Shown: positions 47,497 through 61,172, numbered from the stretch's first letter. The stretch is 64,000 bases of DNA from Stutzerimonas stutzeri TS44 (GCA_000263395.1 AJXE01000009.1:62001-126000); one strand, 5' to 3'. Program-made: numbers and translations. The notes: generated by a model from the sequence alone, not told the origin.

Positions 47497-48296
47497 TCAT
47501 GAACTCCTGTGCCAGCGCGGCAGGCTGCGGCGCATGGCTTGCCACAGCTCGGCCTTGGCCGCCGGCTGTTCCATCAAGGTTTCCAGGCCGGGCAGCGCCA
47601 GCGCGTGGCCGAGCCCTTCGATGGCCAGTTCGCGACCGCAGGCCTCGGCACCCGCCTCACCGGCGAAGCGCAGGGCCGGCAGGCCGACCAGCCAGATGCA
47701 GTCGCAGCCCATCGTTTCCAGCTCGGCAGCCAGCACGCCCTGCACGTAATCGCGCGCGGCCCCGGTGCCTTGGTCGAGGCTGCCGCCGTGCAGCAGCGGC
47801 CAGCGGATCGGCTCGCCATCACCGACCTGCTGCGGGCTGTCCGGCAGGCGCGCGGCGCGCAGCAGGTCCTTGAGCAGGATGTAGCCCGGATCTCGACTCT
47901 GGAACGCCTCGCCAGTCGGCAGCTCCACCAGCAGCAGCACGCTGCCGGCGCGCAGCAGTTGCAGGGCGAAGCGAGGTGGCGGCTCGACCGCCTTCGGCCG
48001 TTCCTCGGGCGCCTGCGGGGCCACGACTGCTTCAGGCTGCTTCGGCTCAGGCATGACGACGCGCAGCTGCGGTTTATCCGGGCGGGCCGGCGGCGCGCTT
48101 GACGCCGGTGCCTGTTCCACGGGCCTATCGGCAACCGCTGGCGCGGCAGTTATTGGCGACGCCACCTCAGGCGCGGCCTCGACCAGCGGCTGCAACAGCT
48201 CCGGCCGCGACGGCGCGGCGAAGGGCAGTTCGCTGCGCGGCAGCCAGACGGCCACCTGCATGGCGTCGAGGTAGGCGCGACGCCGGGCTTCGTTGC

Positions 48297-48300
<4 letters not shown>
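47497..48300 (-). CDS. Conserved protein of unknown function, partner of rimI
   Basis: 267 residues. A short N-terminal block ([20 protein letters not shown]) is followed by a Pro/Ala-rich linker (about 40-100) and a C-terminal alpha/beta domain (about 110-267) with [20 protein letters not shown] and [17 protein letters not shown] do not recognise the fold. A gene of this form next to rimI is, from memory, usual in Pseudomonas. TTG at 48300 overlaps the leuA stop as TTGA and has GGAGGG 3 nt upstream; the first ATG is 13 codons later. Confidence 0.78.
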
Positions 48301-49841
<1,541 letters not shown>

Positions 49842-50000
49842 AGGGATTTCCTCACGGCTGCGCACAGGAGCACGGACCCGGCATGGGAGCCCGTATCGAT
49901 AGGCCGTGATTGTGGCGTGAAACGGGCGGGGCGGGAAGCACGGAACCGGGGCGCGCCCGGCGCGGCGGACAGGCAGCGGCACGCCTGAGCGAAAAAGCCC

Positions 50001-50028
50001 TTGCGCGGATTCCGATCACGACTAAGAT
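50001..50028 (+). promoter_or_regulatory. Sigma-70 promoter of the TetR/efflux operon
   Basis: TTGCGC, 16 bases, TAAGAT. The TetR-type operator starts at the next base, so a bound repressor would cover the transcription start. Confidence 0.55.
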
Positions 50029-50046
50029 AGTGAGTGATTACTCACT
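50029..50046 (+). promoter_or_regulatory. TetR-type operator
   Basis: AGTGAGT, spacer GATT, ACTCACT: 7-bp perfect arms. It sits directly after a -10 box and 15 bp before the TetR gene start, the place expected for self-repression. Confidence 0.75.
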
Positions 50047-50061
50047 TTCGGAAACACGACC

Positions 50062-50670
50062 ATGACCGAACGCCCCAGACACCTGCCCGCCGAGGAGCGT
50101 CGCGCCGCCACGGTCGAGGCGGTGGTCGAGCTGGCCGCCGCGCAGAACCCCAGCGACATCACCACCAACGCCATCGCCAAGCACATGGGCCTGACCCAGG
50201 GCGCGCTGTTCCGCCACTTCCCGAGCAAGGACGCGATCCTCCAGGCGGTCATGAGCTGGGTCGCCGAACGCCTGCTGGCGCGGGTGGACAAGGCGGCCAG
50301 GGACGCCGCCTCGCCGCTCGCCGCGCTGGAAGCGATCTTCAAGACCCATATCGAATTCGTCTGCGCCCACCCGGGCGTGCCGCGGATGCTCTTCGGCGAG
50401 CTGCAGCGACCGGGCGAAACCCTGCCCAAGCAGGTGGTGCAGACCCTCACCGACAGCTACGGCCAGCGGCTGCGGCGCCTGCTCGAGGCCGGCAAGGCGC
50501 AGGGCGAGCTGTCCGCCGCGCTGGATGTGGACGCCGCAGCCGTGCTGTTCATCGGCAGCATCCAGGGCCTGGTCATGCAGTCGCTGCTGGCCGGCGACGT
50601 GGCCCGCATCGGCCGCGATGCACCGGGCGTGTTCGCCATCTATCGCCGCGGCATCGTCACGGCGCCATGA
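50062..50670 (+). CDS. TetR-family repressor of the efflux operon
   Basis: A 202-residue regulator; helix-turn-helix DITTNAIAKHMGLTQGALFRHF near residues 30-52, then a ligand-binding domain with a TetR_C-like helix set. It is the first gene of TetR-HlyD-ABC-ABC permeases-outer-membrane factor. The layout matches CecR (YbiH) with ybhGFSR of E. coli, where the regulator responds to antibiotics; the inducer here is unknown. Confidence 0.9.
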   Translation: MTERPRHLPAEERRAATVEAVVELAAAQNPSDITTNAIAKHMGLTQGALFRHFPSKDAILQAVMSWVAERLLARVDKAARDAASPLAALEAIFKTHIEFVCAHPGVPRMLFGELQRPGETLPKQVVQTLTDSYGQRLRRLLEAGKAQGELSAALDVDAAAVLFIGSIQGLVMQSLLAGDVARIGRDAPGVFAIYRRGIVTAP

Positions 50671-50695
50671 GCATCGCCGACAGGGAGACCGGGCA

Positions 50696-51718
50696 ATGAA
50701 ACGCATCGCAGGATTTCCGCGGGCCAAACGCGCCCTGCTCATCGTCGCCCTCGCCGGCGTCGCCCTGGGTGGCTGGCTGTGGACGCAACGCACCCACGAC
50801 GACGGCGGCTCGCTGCGGCTGTACGGTAATGTCGATATCCGCGAGGTGCAGTTGGCCTTCCGTCAGCCGGGACGGGTATTACAGATGGCCTTCGACGAAG
50901 GCGATGCGGTCGCCGCCGGCACCCGCATGGCCACGCTCGATGCCCAGCCCTACGTGGATGCCCTCGGCGCCGCCGAGGCCGACGTGCAGATGGCCGCAGC
51001 GGAGCTGGACAAACTGCAGCGCGGCCTGCGCCCGCAGGAAATCACCCAGGCGCGCGAAGCGCTCAACCAGGCCCGCGCCATCGCCAGCGACGCCGCCCGC
51101 AACTATCGGCGCCAGCGCGACCTGCTCGCGGCGAACGCCAGCAGCCAGCGCATCGTCGATGCCGCGCGGGCCGCCCACGAACAGGCCGTCGCCGGGGTCA
51201 AGGCTGCCGAGGCGGCGCTGTCGCAGGCGAACGAAGGCTATCGCCACGAGGACATCGCCGCCGGCCAGGCACGTCTGGCGGCCGCGCAGGCGGCGCGTGC
51301 CCAGGCGACCACCGCGCTGGCCGATACCGAACTGGTCACCCCCAGCGCCGGCACGGTGATCGCCCGGGTACGCGAGCCGGGCAGCATGGTCGCCAGCCAG
51401 AGCGCGGTCTACAGCCTGAGCCTGGATGCGCCGGTGTACGTGCGCGCCTATGTCGCCGAGCCGGACCTGGGCCGCATCGCCCCGGGCACCCAGGTGCTGG
51501 TGCGCAGCGACTCCTCGCCGCGCGCCTACCGTGGGCAGATCGGCTTCATCTCGCCGCGCGCCGAGTTCACCCCGAAGACCGTGGAAACCACCGAGCTGCG
51601 CAGCGACCTGGTCTATCGCCTGCGCATCGTGCTCGACGATGCCGAGGCCTACCGCACCCTGCGCCAGGGCATGCCGGTGACCATCGACGTCACCACCGAC
51701 TCCGCCGAGGGCGCCTGA
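50696..51718 (+). CDS. HlyD/YbhG-type membrane-fusion protein
   Basis: Periplasmic adaptor anchored by one N-terminal span (RALLIVALAGVALGGWLW), 340 residues. A lipoyl-like domain (QPGRVLQMAFDEGDAV) is split by a long coiled-coil hairpin rich in Ala and Gln (about 85-200), then a barrel domain. It links the ABC permeases to the outer-membrane factor encoded at the operon end. The following ATPase starts after a single base. Confidence 0.9.
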   Translation: MKRIAGFPRAKRALLIVALAGVALGGWLWTQRTHDDGGSLRLYGNVDIREVQLAFRQPGRVLQMAFDEGDAVAAGTRMATLDAQPYVDALGAAEADVQMAAAELDKLQRGLRPQEITQAREALNQARAIASDAARNYRRQRDLLAANASSQRIVDAARAAHEQAVAGVKAAEAALSQANEGYRHEDIAAGQARLAAAQAARAQATTALADTELVTPSAGTVIARVREPGSMVASQSAVYSLSLDAPVYVRAYVAEPDLGRIAPGTQVLVRSDSSPRAYRGQIGFISPRAEFTPKTVETTELRSDLVYRLRIVLDDAEAYRTLRQGMPVTIDVTTDSAEGA

Positions 51719-51719
51719 C

Positions 51720-53473
<1,754 letters not shown>

Positions 53474-53477
<4 letters not shown>

Positions 53478-54622
53478 GCGCCATTGCCCCTCGTGCGCGG
53501 CCGCGCCGCTTCGACCTGAAGCGCCTGCAGGCGCTGATCTACAAGGAAAGCCTGCAGGCGCTGCGCGATCCCTCGACGCTGCTGATCGCCTTCGTGCTGC
53601 CGGTGATTCTGCTGTTGCTGTTCGCCTATGCGGTGTCGCTGGATGCGAAGAACATCCGCATCGGCGTGGTACTCGAATCACCGGGGGATTCGGCCCAGTC
53701 CCTGGCGGCGGCCTTTTCCGCCACCGACTATCTCGACACCAGCTTTGCCCATGATCGCCGCGAGGTCGCCGACAAGCTGGTCTCCGGTGCGCTGCGCGGC
53801 TACGTCGTGATTCCCCAGGACTTCGAGCGGCGCCTGGCCCAGCGGACCAGCGAGCCGCTGGTGCAGATCATCACCGACGGCTCCTATCCCAACACCGCCA
53901 ATTACGTCGAGAACTATGCCAAGGGCGTGGTGCAGACCTGGAGTGCCGGGCTCGATGTCGACGCACCGTCCCAACCCGTGGCGCTGGAGCCGCGCTACTG
54001 GTTCAACCCGGAGCTGGAAAGCCGCCGCGCGCTGGTGCCCGGCGCCATCGCCATCGTCATGACCATCATCGGCACCATGCTGACCGCGCTGGTGGTGGCG
54101 CGCGAATGGGAGCGCGGCACGATGGAGGCGGTGATGTCGACGCCGGCGTCGGTGGCGGAAATCCTGATCGGCAAGCTGCTGCCGTACTTCATGCTCGGCA
54201 TGCTCTCGACGCTGGGCGCCGCCGCGCTGACGGTGTTCGTCTTCGATGTGCCGTTGCGTGGCTCGCTCGCCGCGTTGCTGCTGCTGACGGCGGTGTTCAT
54301 GGTGCCAGCCCTCGGGCAAGGGCTGCTGATCTCGTCGCTGGCGCGCAATCAGTTCCTGGCGGCGCAGATCGCGCTGTTCTCAGGGTTCCTGCCGGCGTTC
54401 ATGCTCTCGGGTTTCCTCTATGAAATCGACGCCATGCCGGCGCCGATCCGGGCGATCACCTGGCTGATTCCCGCGCGTTATTTCGTCGAATCGCTGAAAA
54501 CGGTGTTTCTGGTCGGAGATATCTGGCCGGTGTTCGTGCCCTACCTGCTGGCGATGAGCGCAATCGGCAGCGTGTTCTTCGTGCTGGCCAAGCGGGCTAC
54601 CCGCAAGAATCTGGAGGGTTGA
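53474..54622 (+). CDS. ABC-2 exporter permease (YbhS-type)
   Basis: Inner-membrane permease of 382 residues: one N-terminal span (LLIAFVLPVILLLLFAYAVS), a large periplasmic domain (about 65-180), then five spans with the ABC-2 segment REWERGTMEAVMSTP. It pairs with the next permease. The start overlaps the ATPase stop. Confidence 0.9.
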
Positions 54623-54624
54623 GC

Positions 54625-55749
54625 ATGTCGTCGCAATCCGGATTCATCGCCGCCACCCGCCTGCGTGCGCAGTTCGTCAAGGAGGTGCTGAGCGTGCTGC
54701 GTGACCCGCGCAGCCGCATGGTGGTGTTCGTGCCGCCGCTGCTGCAGCTGCTGGTGTTCGCCTTCGCCGCCACGCTGGAAGTGCGCAACGTCGATATCGC
54801 GATCTACGACCAGGACGCCGGGCGCTGGTCGCACGAATTCGTCCAGCGCCTGGAAAGCGCCCAGTTCATCACCCGGTTGCGGCACATCGACAGCCGCCAA
54901 CAGCTGCACGAGCTGATCGACCGCGGCGAAGTGATTGCCGCACTCACCTTCCCGGTGGACTTCTCGCGCACGATTGCCGCCGGTGAAAGCGCCCGCGCGC
55001 AGGTGCTGGTGGACGGCCGGCGCAGCAACTCCGGACAGATCACCGTCGCCTATCTGTCCAGCATCGCCGCCGACATAGGCGCCGAAGTCGTGCCCGACGT
55101 GCAGGCCCCCACGCCGGTCGTGGTGCGCCACTGGTTCAATCCCAACCTGACTTACCGCTGGTTCATCGTGCCCGGCCTCAGCGGCATCCTGGCGCTGTTC
55201 AGTGCACTGATGATCACCGCCCTGTCGATTGCGCGCGAACGCGAGCTGGGCACGTTCGATCAGCTGCTGGTATCGCCCACCTCGATCCCGGAAATCATCA
55301 TTTCCAAGTCGCTGCCGGCGCTGGCGATTGGCACCCTGCTCGGGCTGTTCATGGTCGCCGCCGGCGTCTTCCTGTTCGGCATTCCCTTTACCGGCTCGTT
55401 CGCCCTGCTGCTGCTCAGCCTGATGCTGTTCATCCTCTCGGTGGTAGGCATCGGCCTGATGCTCTCGGCGGTCAGCATGACGCAGCAGCAGGCGATTCTC
55501 GGCGCGTTCGCCGTTGGCGTGCCGGCGGTGTTGATGTCGGGCTTCGCCACGCCGGTGGAGAACATGCCGCTGTTCCTGCAGTGGCTGGCCCAGGCCATTC
55601 CGCTGACCCACTTCCTGATCATCGTCGAAGGCACCTTTCTCAAGGCCATGCCGCCCGGCGACATCCTCGCCAGCCTCTGGCCGCTGGCGCTGATCGCCCT
55701 GACCACGCTGAGCCTGGCCAGCCTATTCGTCCGGAGACGCCTGCAATGA
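54625..55749 (+). CDS. ABC-2 exporter permease (YbhR-type)
   Basis: 374 residues with the same plan as its partner: an N-terminal span, a periplasmic domain and a C-terminal span bundle including ARERELGTFDQLLVSPTSIPEI. GGAGG precedes ATG at 54625, and the preceding permease stop lies just upstream. Together they form the exporter channel; substrates of YbhFSR-like pumps include drugs and cations. Confidence 0.9.
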   Translation: MSSQSGFIAATRLRAQFVKEVLSVLRDPRSRMVVFVPPLLQLLVFAFAATLEVRNVDIAIYDQDAGRWSHEFVQRLESAQFITRLRHIDSRQQLHELIDRGEVIAALTFPVDFSRTIAAGESARAQVLVDGRRSNSGQITVAYLSSIAADIGAEVVPDVQAPTPVVVRHWFNPNLTYRWFIVPGLSGILALFSALMITALSIARERELGTFDQLLVSPTSIPEIIISKSLPALAIGTLLGLFMVAAGVFLFGIPFTGSFALLLLSLMLFILSVVGIGLMLSAVSMTQQQAILGAFAVGVPAVLMSGFATPVENMPLFLQWLAQAIPLTHFLIIVEGTFLKAMPPGDILASLWPLALIALTTLSLASLFVRRRLQ

Positions 55750-57206
55750 GCCGTAACGCCCTCCTCGTCACCCGCACACGCCTGCTGCCGCTGGGCCTGG
55801 CCGGCGCGCTGCTGAGCGCCTGCACCGTCGGCCCCGACTACCGGCAGCCGCCGGCGATCGACGCCGCTGCCGCCTGGACCCTGCCGCAGGCCGACGCGGC
55901 CGCGCCAGCCAACCTGGCACGCTGGTGGACGACGCTGGATGATCCAGTGCTGACCCGCCTGATCGACCTCGCCCTGGCGCAGAACCTCGAGGTCCGCCAA
56001 GCCGCCGCGCGCATCGAGGAAGCGCGCGCGCTGCGCGACCGGGTCGCCGGAGAGCGCCTGCCCGAAGTATCGGCCGGCGCCAGCGTCAATCGCCGTCGGC
56101 AAAGTGAAAACGGCCCGTTACCGATCGACAGCATGCCGCAGATGGACACCGTGCAAACCATCTACGACGCCGGCTTCGACGCGGCCTGGGAGCTCGACCT
56201 GTTCGGCGCCAAACGCCGGGCCCTGGAAAGCGCCAGCGCACAGCTGCAGGCCAGCGAGGCCGAGGCCCAGGGCATGCGCCTGCGGGTGATCGCCGAAGTC
56301 GCCCGCGCCTGGTTCGACGCCGCCGGCGCCGGGCACGAACTGCGCACCCAACAGGCGCTGCTGGACACGCTGCAACAGACGCTGGCACTCACGCAAAAAC
56401 GTGCGGCGCTGGGCGATGTCGCCACCGCCGAGGTGGACGCGGCACATGCGCAATGGGCGACGGCCAGCGCCGCCCTGCCGGCGATCCAGGCACGCCAGCG
56501 CGCCGCGGTGCTCAGCCTCGGCGTGCTGCTCGGCGCGCCACCGGAGCGCGAACTGGCCCTGCTGGACGCCGCGCCCGAACCGCTCGAGCTGCTGCCGCTG
56601 CCGGTGGGCGAGCGCGCCGAGTTGCTGCGTCGGCGCCCGGACGTACTGGCCGCCGAGCGGCAACTGGCGGCCAGCAGCGCGGATATCGGCGTGGCCACCG
56701 CCGAGCTGTTTCCCAAACTGTCGATCGGCGCCGGCGGCGGCTTCCAGGCGCTGAGCAGCGGCGACTGGTTCGACGCCGACAGCCGGCGCTTCTCCATCCT
56801 GCCACTGGTGTCCTGGCGGCTGTTCGACGGTGGCCGCGTGCGCGCCGAGATTCGCGCGCGCGAAGCGGCCGAACGGCAGGCCGCGCTGGCCTACGAACAG
56901 GCGGTACTGAGCGCGCTGGGCGACGCCGAACGGGCGCTGAGCGATTACCACACCGGCCTCGACAGCCTACAGCGGCGCCAGGTGGCGCGCGACGCCAACC
57001 GTCGCAACCACGCCCACGCCAAGGCCCGCTATGCCGCCGGCGACATCGCCCAGCTCGAACTGCTGGCCGCCGAACGCCTGCTGCTCGAGGCCGAAACCGC
57101 CAGCGTGCGCGCCCACACCAGCGCCGCCGTGCAGCTGGTGGTGCTGTACAAGGCCCTCGGCGGCGGCTGGAACACGCCGCTGCTGGCAACCACCGCCGCC
57201 GACTAA
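55746..57206 (+). CDS. Outer-membrane efflux lipoprotein (NodT/OprM family)
   Basis: 486 residues with a lipoprotein signal ending in the lipobox LLSAC, then TVGPDYRQPP typical of the family, and two repeats of the TolC-type helical barrel (DLALAQNLEVRQAAARIEEAR and YEQAVLSALGDAERAL). It provides the outer-membrane channel, so the operon encodes a complete three-part pump. The start overlaps the preceding permease stop. Confidence 0.92.
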   Translation: MSRNALLVTRTRLLPLGLAGALLSACTVGPDYRQPPAIDAAAAWTLPQADAAAPANLARWWTTLDDPVLTRLIDLALAQNLEVRQAAARIEEARALRDRVAGERLPEVSAGASVNRRRQSENGPLPIDSMPQMDTVQTIYDAGFDAAWELDLFGAKRRALESASAQLQASEAEAQGMRLRVIAEVARAWFDAAGAGHELRTQQALLDTLQQTLALTQKRAALGDVATAEVDAAHAQWATASAALPAIQARQRAAVLSLGVLLGAPPERELALLDAAPEPLELLPLPVGERAELLRRRPDVLAAERQLAASSADIGVATAELFPKLSIGAGGGFQALSSGDWFDADSRRFSILPLVSWRLFDGGRVRAEIRAREAAERQAALAYEQAVLSALGDAERALSDYHTGLDSLQRRQVARDANRRNHAHAKARYAAGDIAQLELLAAERLLLEAETASVRAHTSAAVQLVVLYKALGGGWNTPLLATTAAD

Positions 57207-57217
57207 CCCCGACGAAA

Positions 57218-57249
57218 AAGGCCCCGCTGCCGGAGCAACGGGGCCTTTC
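57218..57249. terminator. Bidirectional rho-independent terminator
   Basis: AAAGGCCCCG, 12-base loop, CGGGGCCTTT, with A tract before and T-rich tail after. It serves the convergent efflux operon and carboxynorspermidine gene. Confidence 0.88.
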
Positions 57250-57289
57250 GCTTTTACCTGCAACTTATGGCTTGAAGCTTATGGCTGCC

Positions 57290-58528
57290 CTACTGATCCC
57301 AGGGACGGTCGCCGTGCGCGTCCTTGATCCGGGTCGGCAGACCCATCACATCGAGCAGCGCCAGGAACGGCTCGGGCGGCAGTTCTTCGACGTTGACCAT
57401 GCGCCGGGCATCCCACTCGCCACGCGCCACCAGCAACGCAGCGGCAACCGGCGGCACGCCAGCGGTGTAGGAAATGCCCTGGCTGTCGGTCTCGGCGTAG
57501 GCGTCCTCGTGATCGGCCACGTTGTAGATGAACAGCTCGCGCGGCTGGCCGTCCTTCTCACCCTTGACCAGATCGCCGATGCAGGTCTTGCCGGTGTAGC
57601 CCGGCGCCAGTGAGGCGGGATCGGGCAGCACGGCCTTGACCACCTTGAGCGGCACCACTTCCAGCCCTTCGGCGGTGCGCACCGGCTGCTCGGAGAGCAG
57701 GCCGAGATTATTGAGCACGCTGAAGACGTTGATGTAGTGCTCGCCGAAGCTCATCCAGAAACGGACGTTCGGCACGTCGAGGTGCTTGGACAGCGAGTGC
57801 ACCTCGTCATGGCCGGTCAGGTAAAGGCTCTGCTGGCCGACCACCGGCAGGTCGTCGGTGCGCTTGACCTCGAACATCCTGTTGGTGGTCCACTGGGCGT
57901 TCTGCCAGCTGTAGACCTGACCGGTGAATTCGCGGAAGTTGATTTCCGGGTCGAAGTTGGTGGCGAAGTACTTGCCGTGGGAGCCGGCGTTGACGTCGAG
58001 GATGTCGATCGACTCGATCTTGTCGAAGTACTTGCGCTGCGCCAATGCGGCATACGCATTGACCACGCCCGGATCGAAGCCGACGCCGAGGATGGCGGTC
58101 ACGCCCTTCTCCTCGCACTCGGCCAGGTGTTTCCATTCGTAGTTGCCATACCACGGCGGGGTTTCGCAGATCTTGCCCGGTTCCTCGTGGATGGCGGTGT
58201 CCAGATAGGCGGCGCCGGTATCCATGCAGGCGCGCAGCACCGACATGTTGAGGAAGGCGGAGCCGACGTTGATGACGATCTGCGATGCGGTCTCGCGGAT
58301 CAGTGCCTTGGTCGCCTCCACGTCCAGGGCGTCCAGCGCATAGGCCTTGATCTCGCCGGGCTGCTTGAGCCCGCCCTTGGCCTGCACGCTGTCGATGATG
58401 GCCTGGCATTTGGAGATGTTGCGCGACGCGATAGCAATACGACCGAGCTCGTCGTTGTGCTGCGCGCACTTATGGGCCACCACCTTGGCGACACCTCCTG
58501 CACCAATGATAAGAACGTTTTTCTTCAA
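57290..58528 (-). CDS. Carboxynorspermidine/carboxyspermidine dehydrogenase
   Basis: Saccharopine-dehydrogenase-like enzyme that reductively joins aspartate semialdehyde to a diamine, giving carboxy(nor)spermidine. It has 412 residues with N-terminal dinucleotide fold NVLIIGAGGVAKVVAHK, AYLDTAIHEEPGKI and GVGFDPGVVNAYAA. TTG at 58528 is preceded by AAGGAG (11 nt) and gives MKKNVLIIGAGG; no ATG fits. The decarboxylase gene precedes it on the same strand, together an alternative spermidine route. Confidence 0.9.
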   Translation of the reverse strand: MKKNVLIIGAGGVAKVVAHKCAQHNDELGRIAIASRNISKCQAIIDSVQAKGGLKQPGEIKAYALDALDVEATKALIRETASQIVINVGSAFLNMSVLRACMDTGAAYLDTAIHEEPGKICETPPWYGNYEWKHLAECEEKGVTAILGVGFDPGVVNAYAALAQRKYFDKIESIDILDVNAGSHGKYFATNFDPEINFREFTGQVYSWQNAQWTTNRMFEVKRTDDLPVVGQQSLYLTGHDEVHSLSKHLDVPNVRFWMSFGEHYINVFSVLNNLGLLSEQPVRTAEGLEVVPLKVVKAVLPDPASLAPGYTGKTCIGDLVKGEKDGQPRELFIYNVADHEDAYAETDSQGISYTAGVPPVAAALLVARGEWDARRMVNVEELPPEPFLALLDVMGLPTRIKDAHGDRPWDQ

Positions 58529-58558
58529 TTTGCGAATCGCTCCTTAAGCTGTCCGACC

Positions 58559-59656
58559 TCAGGAAAGGCTGGACAGGTAGTCGTTGAAAGTGAACTCACG
58601 AACCAGCTCGACGCTGCCGTCGAGCTGCTTCACCACGATGGACGGCATTTTCAGGCCGTTGAACCAGTTCTTCTTGACCATGGTGTAGCCTGCCGCGTCG
58701 ATGAACGACAGCCGATCGCCGATGGCCAGCGGACGATCGAATTGGTACTCGCCGAAGATGTCGCCGGCCAGACAGGATTTGCCGCACACCATGTAGCTGT
58801 GCTCGCCGTCGTTGGGCGCCATCTTGGCGTTGAGGCGGTAGATCAGCAGGTCGAGCATGTGCGCCTCGATCGAGCTGTCCACCACCGCCAGGTTCTTGCC
58901 GTTGTAGAGGGTGTCGAGCACCGTCACTTCCAGCGACGCGCTCATGGTGATCGCCGCCTCGCCGGGCTCCAGGTAGACCTGCACGCCATGCTTCTCGGAG
59001 AAGGCCTTGAGCCGCGCGCAGAAGGCATCGATGGGATAGCCTTCGCCGGTGAAGTGGATGCCGCCGCCGAGGCTGACCCACTCGACCTTTTCCAGCAGGT
59101 GGCCGAAGCGCTCCTCGATGGTGCTCAGCATTTGGTCGAACAGTTCGAAGCTCGCGTTCTCACAGTTGTTGTGGAACATGAAGCCGCTGATCTTGCCGAT
59201 CACCGCCTCGATCTTCGCCGGATCGTGCTCGCCCAGGCGGCTGAACGGCCGCGCCGGGTCGGCCAGCAGATAGTCGGAGCTGCTCACCTGCGGGTTGACG
59301 CGCAGGCCGCGGATGGTGCCCTCGGTCGCGTCGGCGAAGCGCTCGAGCTGGCCGATGGAGTTGAAGATGATCTTGTCGCAGTTGGCAACCATCTCTTCGA
59401 TCTCATCGTCGGCCCAGGCCACGCTGTAGGCGTGGGTTTCGCCGGCGAACTTCTGCCGACCGAGCTTGAGCTCGTACAGCGACGACGAGGTGGTGCCGTC
59501 CATGTACTGCTGCATCAGGTCGAACACCGACCAGGTGGCGAAGCACTTGAGCGCCAGCAGCGCCTTGGCGCCGGATTGCTCGCGCACGTAGGCGATCTTT
59601 TCCAGGTTGCCCAGCAGTTTCTGTTTGTCGATGAGGTAGTACGGCGTCTTGATCAT
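58559..59656 (-). CDS. nspC: Carboxynorspermidine/carboxyspermidine decarboxylase
   Basis: PLP enzyme of the alanine-racemase-like fold that decarboxylates carboxy(nor)spermidine to (nor)spermidine. It has 365 residues with PLP Lys in ALLALKCFATWSVFDL, HNNCENASFE, SLGGGIHFTGEGYP and EPGEAAI. It is first in a two-gene operon with the dehydrogenase (30-bp gap) and divergent from the condensin operon. Confidence 0.92.
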   Translation of the reverse strand: MIKTPYYLIDKQKLLGNLEKIAYVREQSGAKALLALKCFATWSVFDLMQQYMDGTTSSSLYELKLGRQKFAGETHAYSVAWADDEIEEMVANCDKIIFNSIGQLERFADATEGTIRGLRVNPQVSSSDYLLADPARPFSRLGEHDPAKIEAVIGKISGFMFHNNCENASFELFDQMLSTIEERFGHLLEKVEWVSLGGGIHFTGEGYPIDAFCARLKAFSEKHGVQVYLEPGEAAITMSASLEVTVLDTLYNGKNLAVVDSSIEAHMLDLLIYRLNAKMAPNDGEHSYMVCGKSCLAGDIFGEYQFDRPLAIGDRLSFIDAAGYTMVKKNWFNGLKMPSIVVKQLDGSVELVREFTFNDYLSSLS

Positions 59657-59930
59657 TTATCGCTGCCCATGAGGTCGCCCGCAGGAAGCTGTCGGCTCCC
59701 CGTGTGCAAAAGGGCGAATTCTGCCGACAACTGGTGCAGATCGAAAGAGCATAGAGACATTTCGTCACCATCCATGCGTCGGTTGGCCCTGCCGGGCAGG
59801 CTACCGCGCCGTGGATGACGATCAGGTGACGCGTCCGGCGCCTGTCGCAGCCGATCGGCTGTGGGCCAATCAGCCAGCGCCAATGCAGTACAATCAGCGC
59901 CTTTTTTCACTGGCCGGAACCAGCGCCTCG

Positions 59931-61172
59931 ATGATCGAACCCAAGCGCGTACTGCGTGCCCTCGCCGAACACTGGACCCTGCTCGAACCGCTGTGCGAGC
60001 GCTTCGATGCCGGCACCCTGAGCCTGGTCGAACTGCGCCACCAGCTCGGCGCGCAACTGCCGGCAGGCACGCCCACCGATATCACCGCCCTGCTCGACCA
60101 GTGGATCCGCCTGGACATCCTGGTGCCGGTGGCCAAGAGCCCCAATCGCTTCGAGCTGAACGCGCAGATCCACGACTTCCTCGCCTACCTGCGCCGCGAG
60201 CACCGCCTCGGCCTGTGCCTGGAGATCGAAGCCTACCTGCGCCATCTGGAGCGCCTGGCCGGGCATATCCTCGATGCCTTCGAGATTCGCGACGGCAACG
60301 ACCTGGCGCGCCAGCTGCGCCTGCTCGACATGCGCGTGCGCGACGTGCTGAAGAAGCTCGACAACGACGAGCAAGCGCTGGTCGCCGTGGCCGACCGGGC
60401 CAAGACCAGCGACCGGCAGATCCCGCTGCGTCAGCGCTATGCCGAGGTGCTGGCGACCTGGGACGAGTACGTCGAGCCGATGATCCAGCTGGTCGCCGCC
60501 GACGGCGCCTTCGAGCAGGGCGTGCATCGTGTCGAACAGGTCTTGATGAAGCTGCTCGGCGAACAGCAGCGCCTCGGCCAACTGGTGGACGACGACCTGC
60601 TGTTGCGCACCCACGCGCGCATCCTCGAGATGCAGACCACCGCCCAGCTGACGCTGCGCAAGGCGCGCGAACTGCTGCTGCCGCTGCGCGAGGAAGCGCG
60701 CCGGCACAACGCCGTGACCCGTGGCGCCGCGCTGGCGCTGTCGGCGATCCGCAAGAAGGGCCTGGACGCCGTGCCACAGGCCTCGCTGCCGCTGTTCACC
60801 CGGCCACAGAGCACCTTTCTCGGCACCGCCAGCCAGGTCGAAGCCTATGTCTATGCGCTGGCGCGCTTCGAGCCGAAGCCGGCGCAGTTCCCGCGGGCCA
60901 GCGGCAAGCGCAAGGGCGAGCAGCCGCGCGCGCCGCGTACGGCACGGGAGATGATCGAGCGCTGCCAGCAGGCACTGCCGCTGCCGGACCTGATGGCCTG
61001 GCTGCTGGAGCAGGAACCCGAGGGCGCCACCGACGAGCTGCTCTACTGGTTCTCGCGCCTGTCGCGCGACGGCCGCTTCCAGCGCGACCGCCTTGAGCGC
61101 CGCGAGTACCTGACCCGCGAACACCGCGTCAGCCTCAGCTCCTTTGCGCTGGTGGCCAATGCCAATGGCTGA
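59931..61172 (+). CDS. mksF: MksF, kleisin subunit of the MksBEF condensin
   Basis: Kleisin-like bridge of a MukBEF-related condensin, about 413 residues. The N-terminal winged-helix part (MIEPKRVLRALAEHWTLLEP) is followed by helical middle segments and a C-terminal domain that binds the SMC head. ATG at 59931 is chosen for the start MIEPKRVL I recall for relatives; the frame is open further upstream to a GTG at 59811, with no ribosome site. A TACAAT box lies about 43 bp before it. Gene order F-E-B is as usual for Mks. Confidence 0.88.
   Translation: MIEPKRVLRALAEHWTLLEPLCERFDAGTLSLVELRHQLGAQLPAGTPTDITALLDQWIRLDILVPVAKSPNRFELNAQIHDFLAYLRREHRLGLCLEIEAYLRHLERLAGHILDAFEIRDGNDLARQLRLLDMRVRDVLKKLDNDEQALVAVADRAKTSDRQIPLRQRYAEVLATWDEYVEPMIQLVAADGAFEQGVHRVEQVLMKLLGEQQRLGQLVDDDLLLRTHARILEMQTTAQLTLRKARELLLPLREEARRHNAVTRGAALALSAIRKKGLDAVPQASLPLFTRPQSTFLGTASQVEAYVYALARFEPKPAQFPRASGKRKGEQPRAPRTAREMIERCQQALPLPDLMAWLLEQEPEGATDELLYWFSRLSRDGRFQRDRLERREYLTREHRVSLSSFALVANANG

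Noticed and set aside
59811..59930. Extended MksF start at GTG 59811
   Set aside because: The 40 added residues are not conserved-looking, contain a promoter-like TACAAT and lack a ribosome site.
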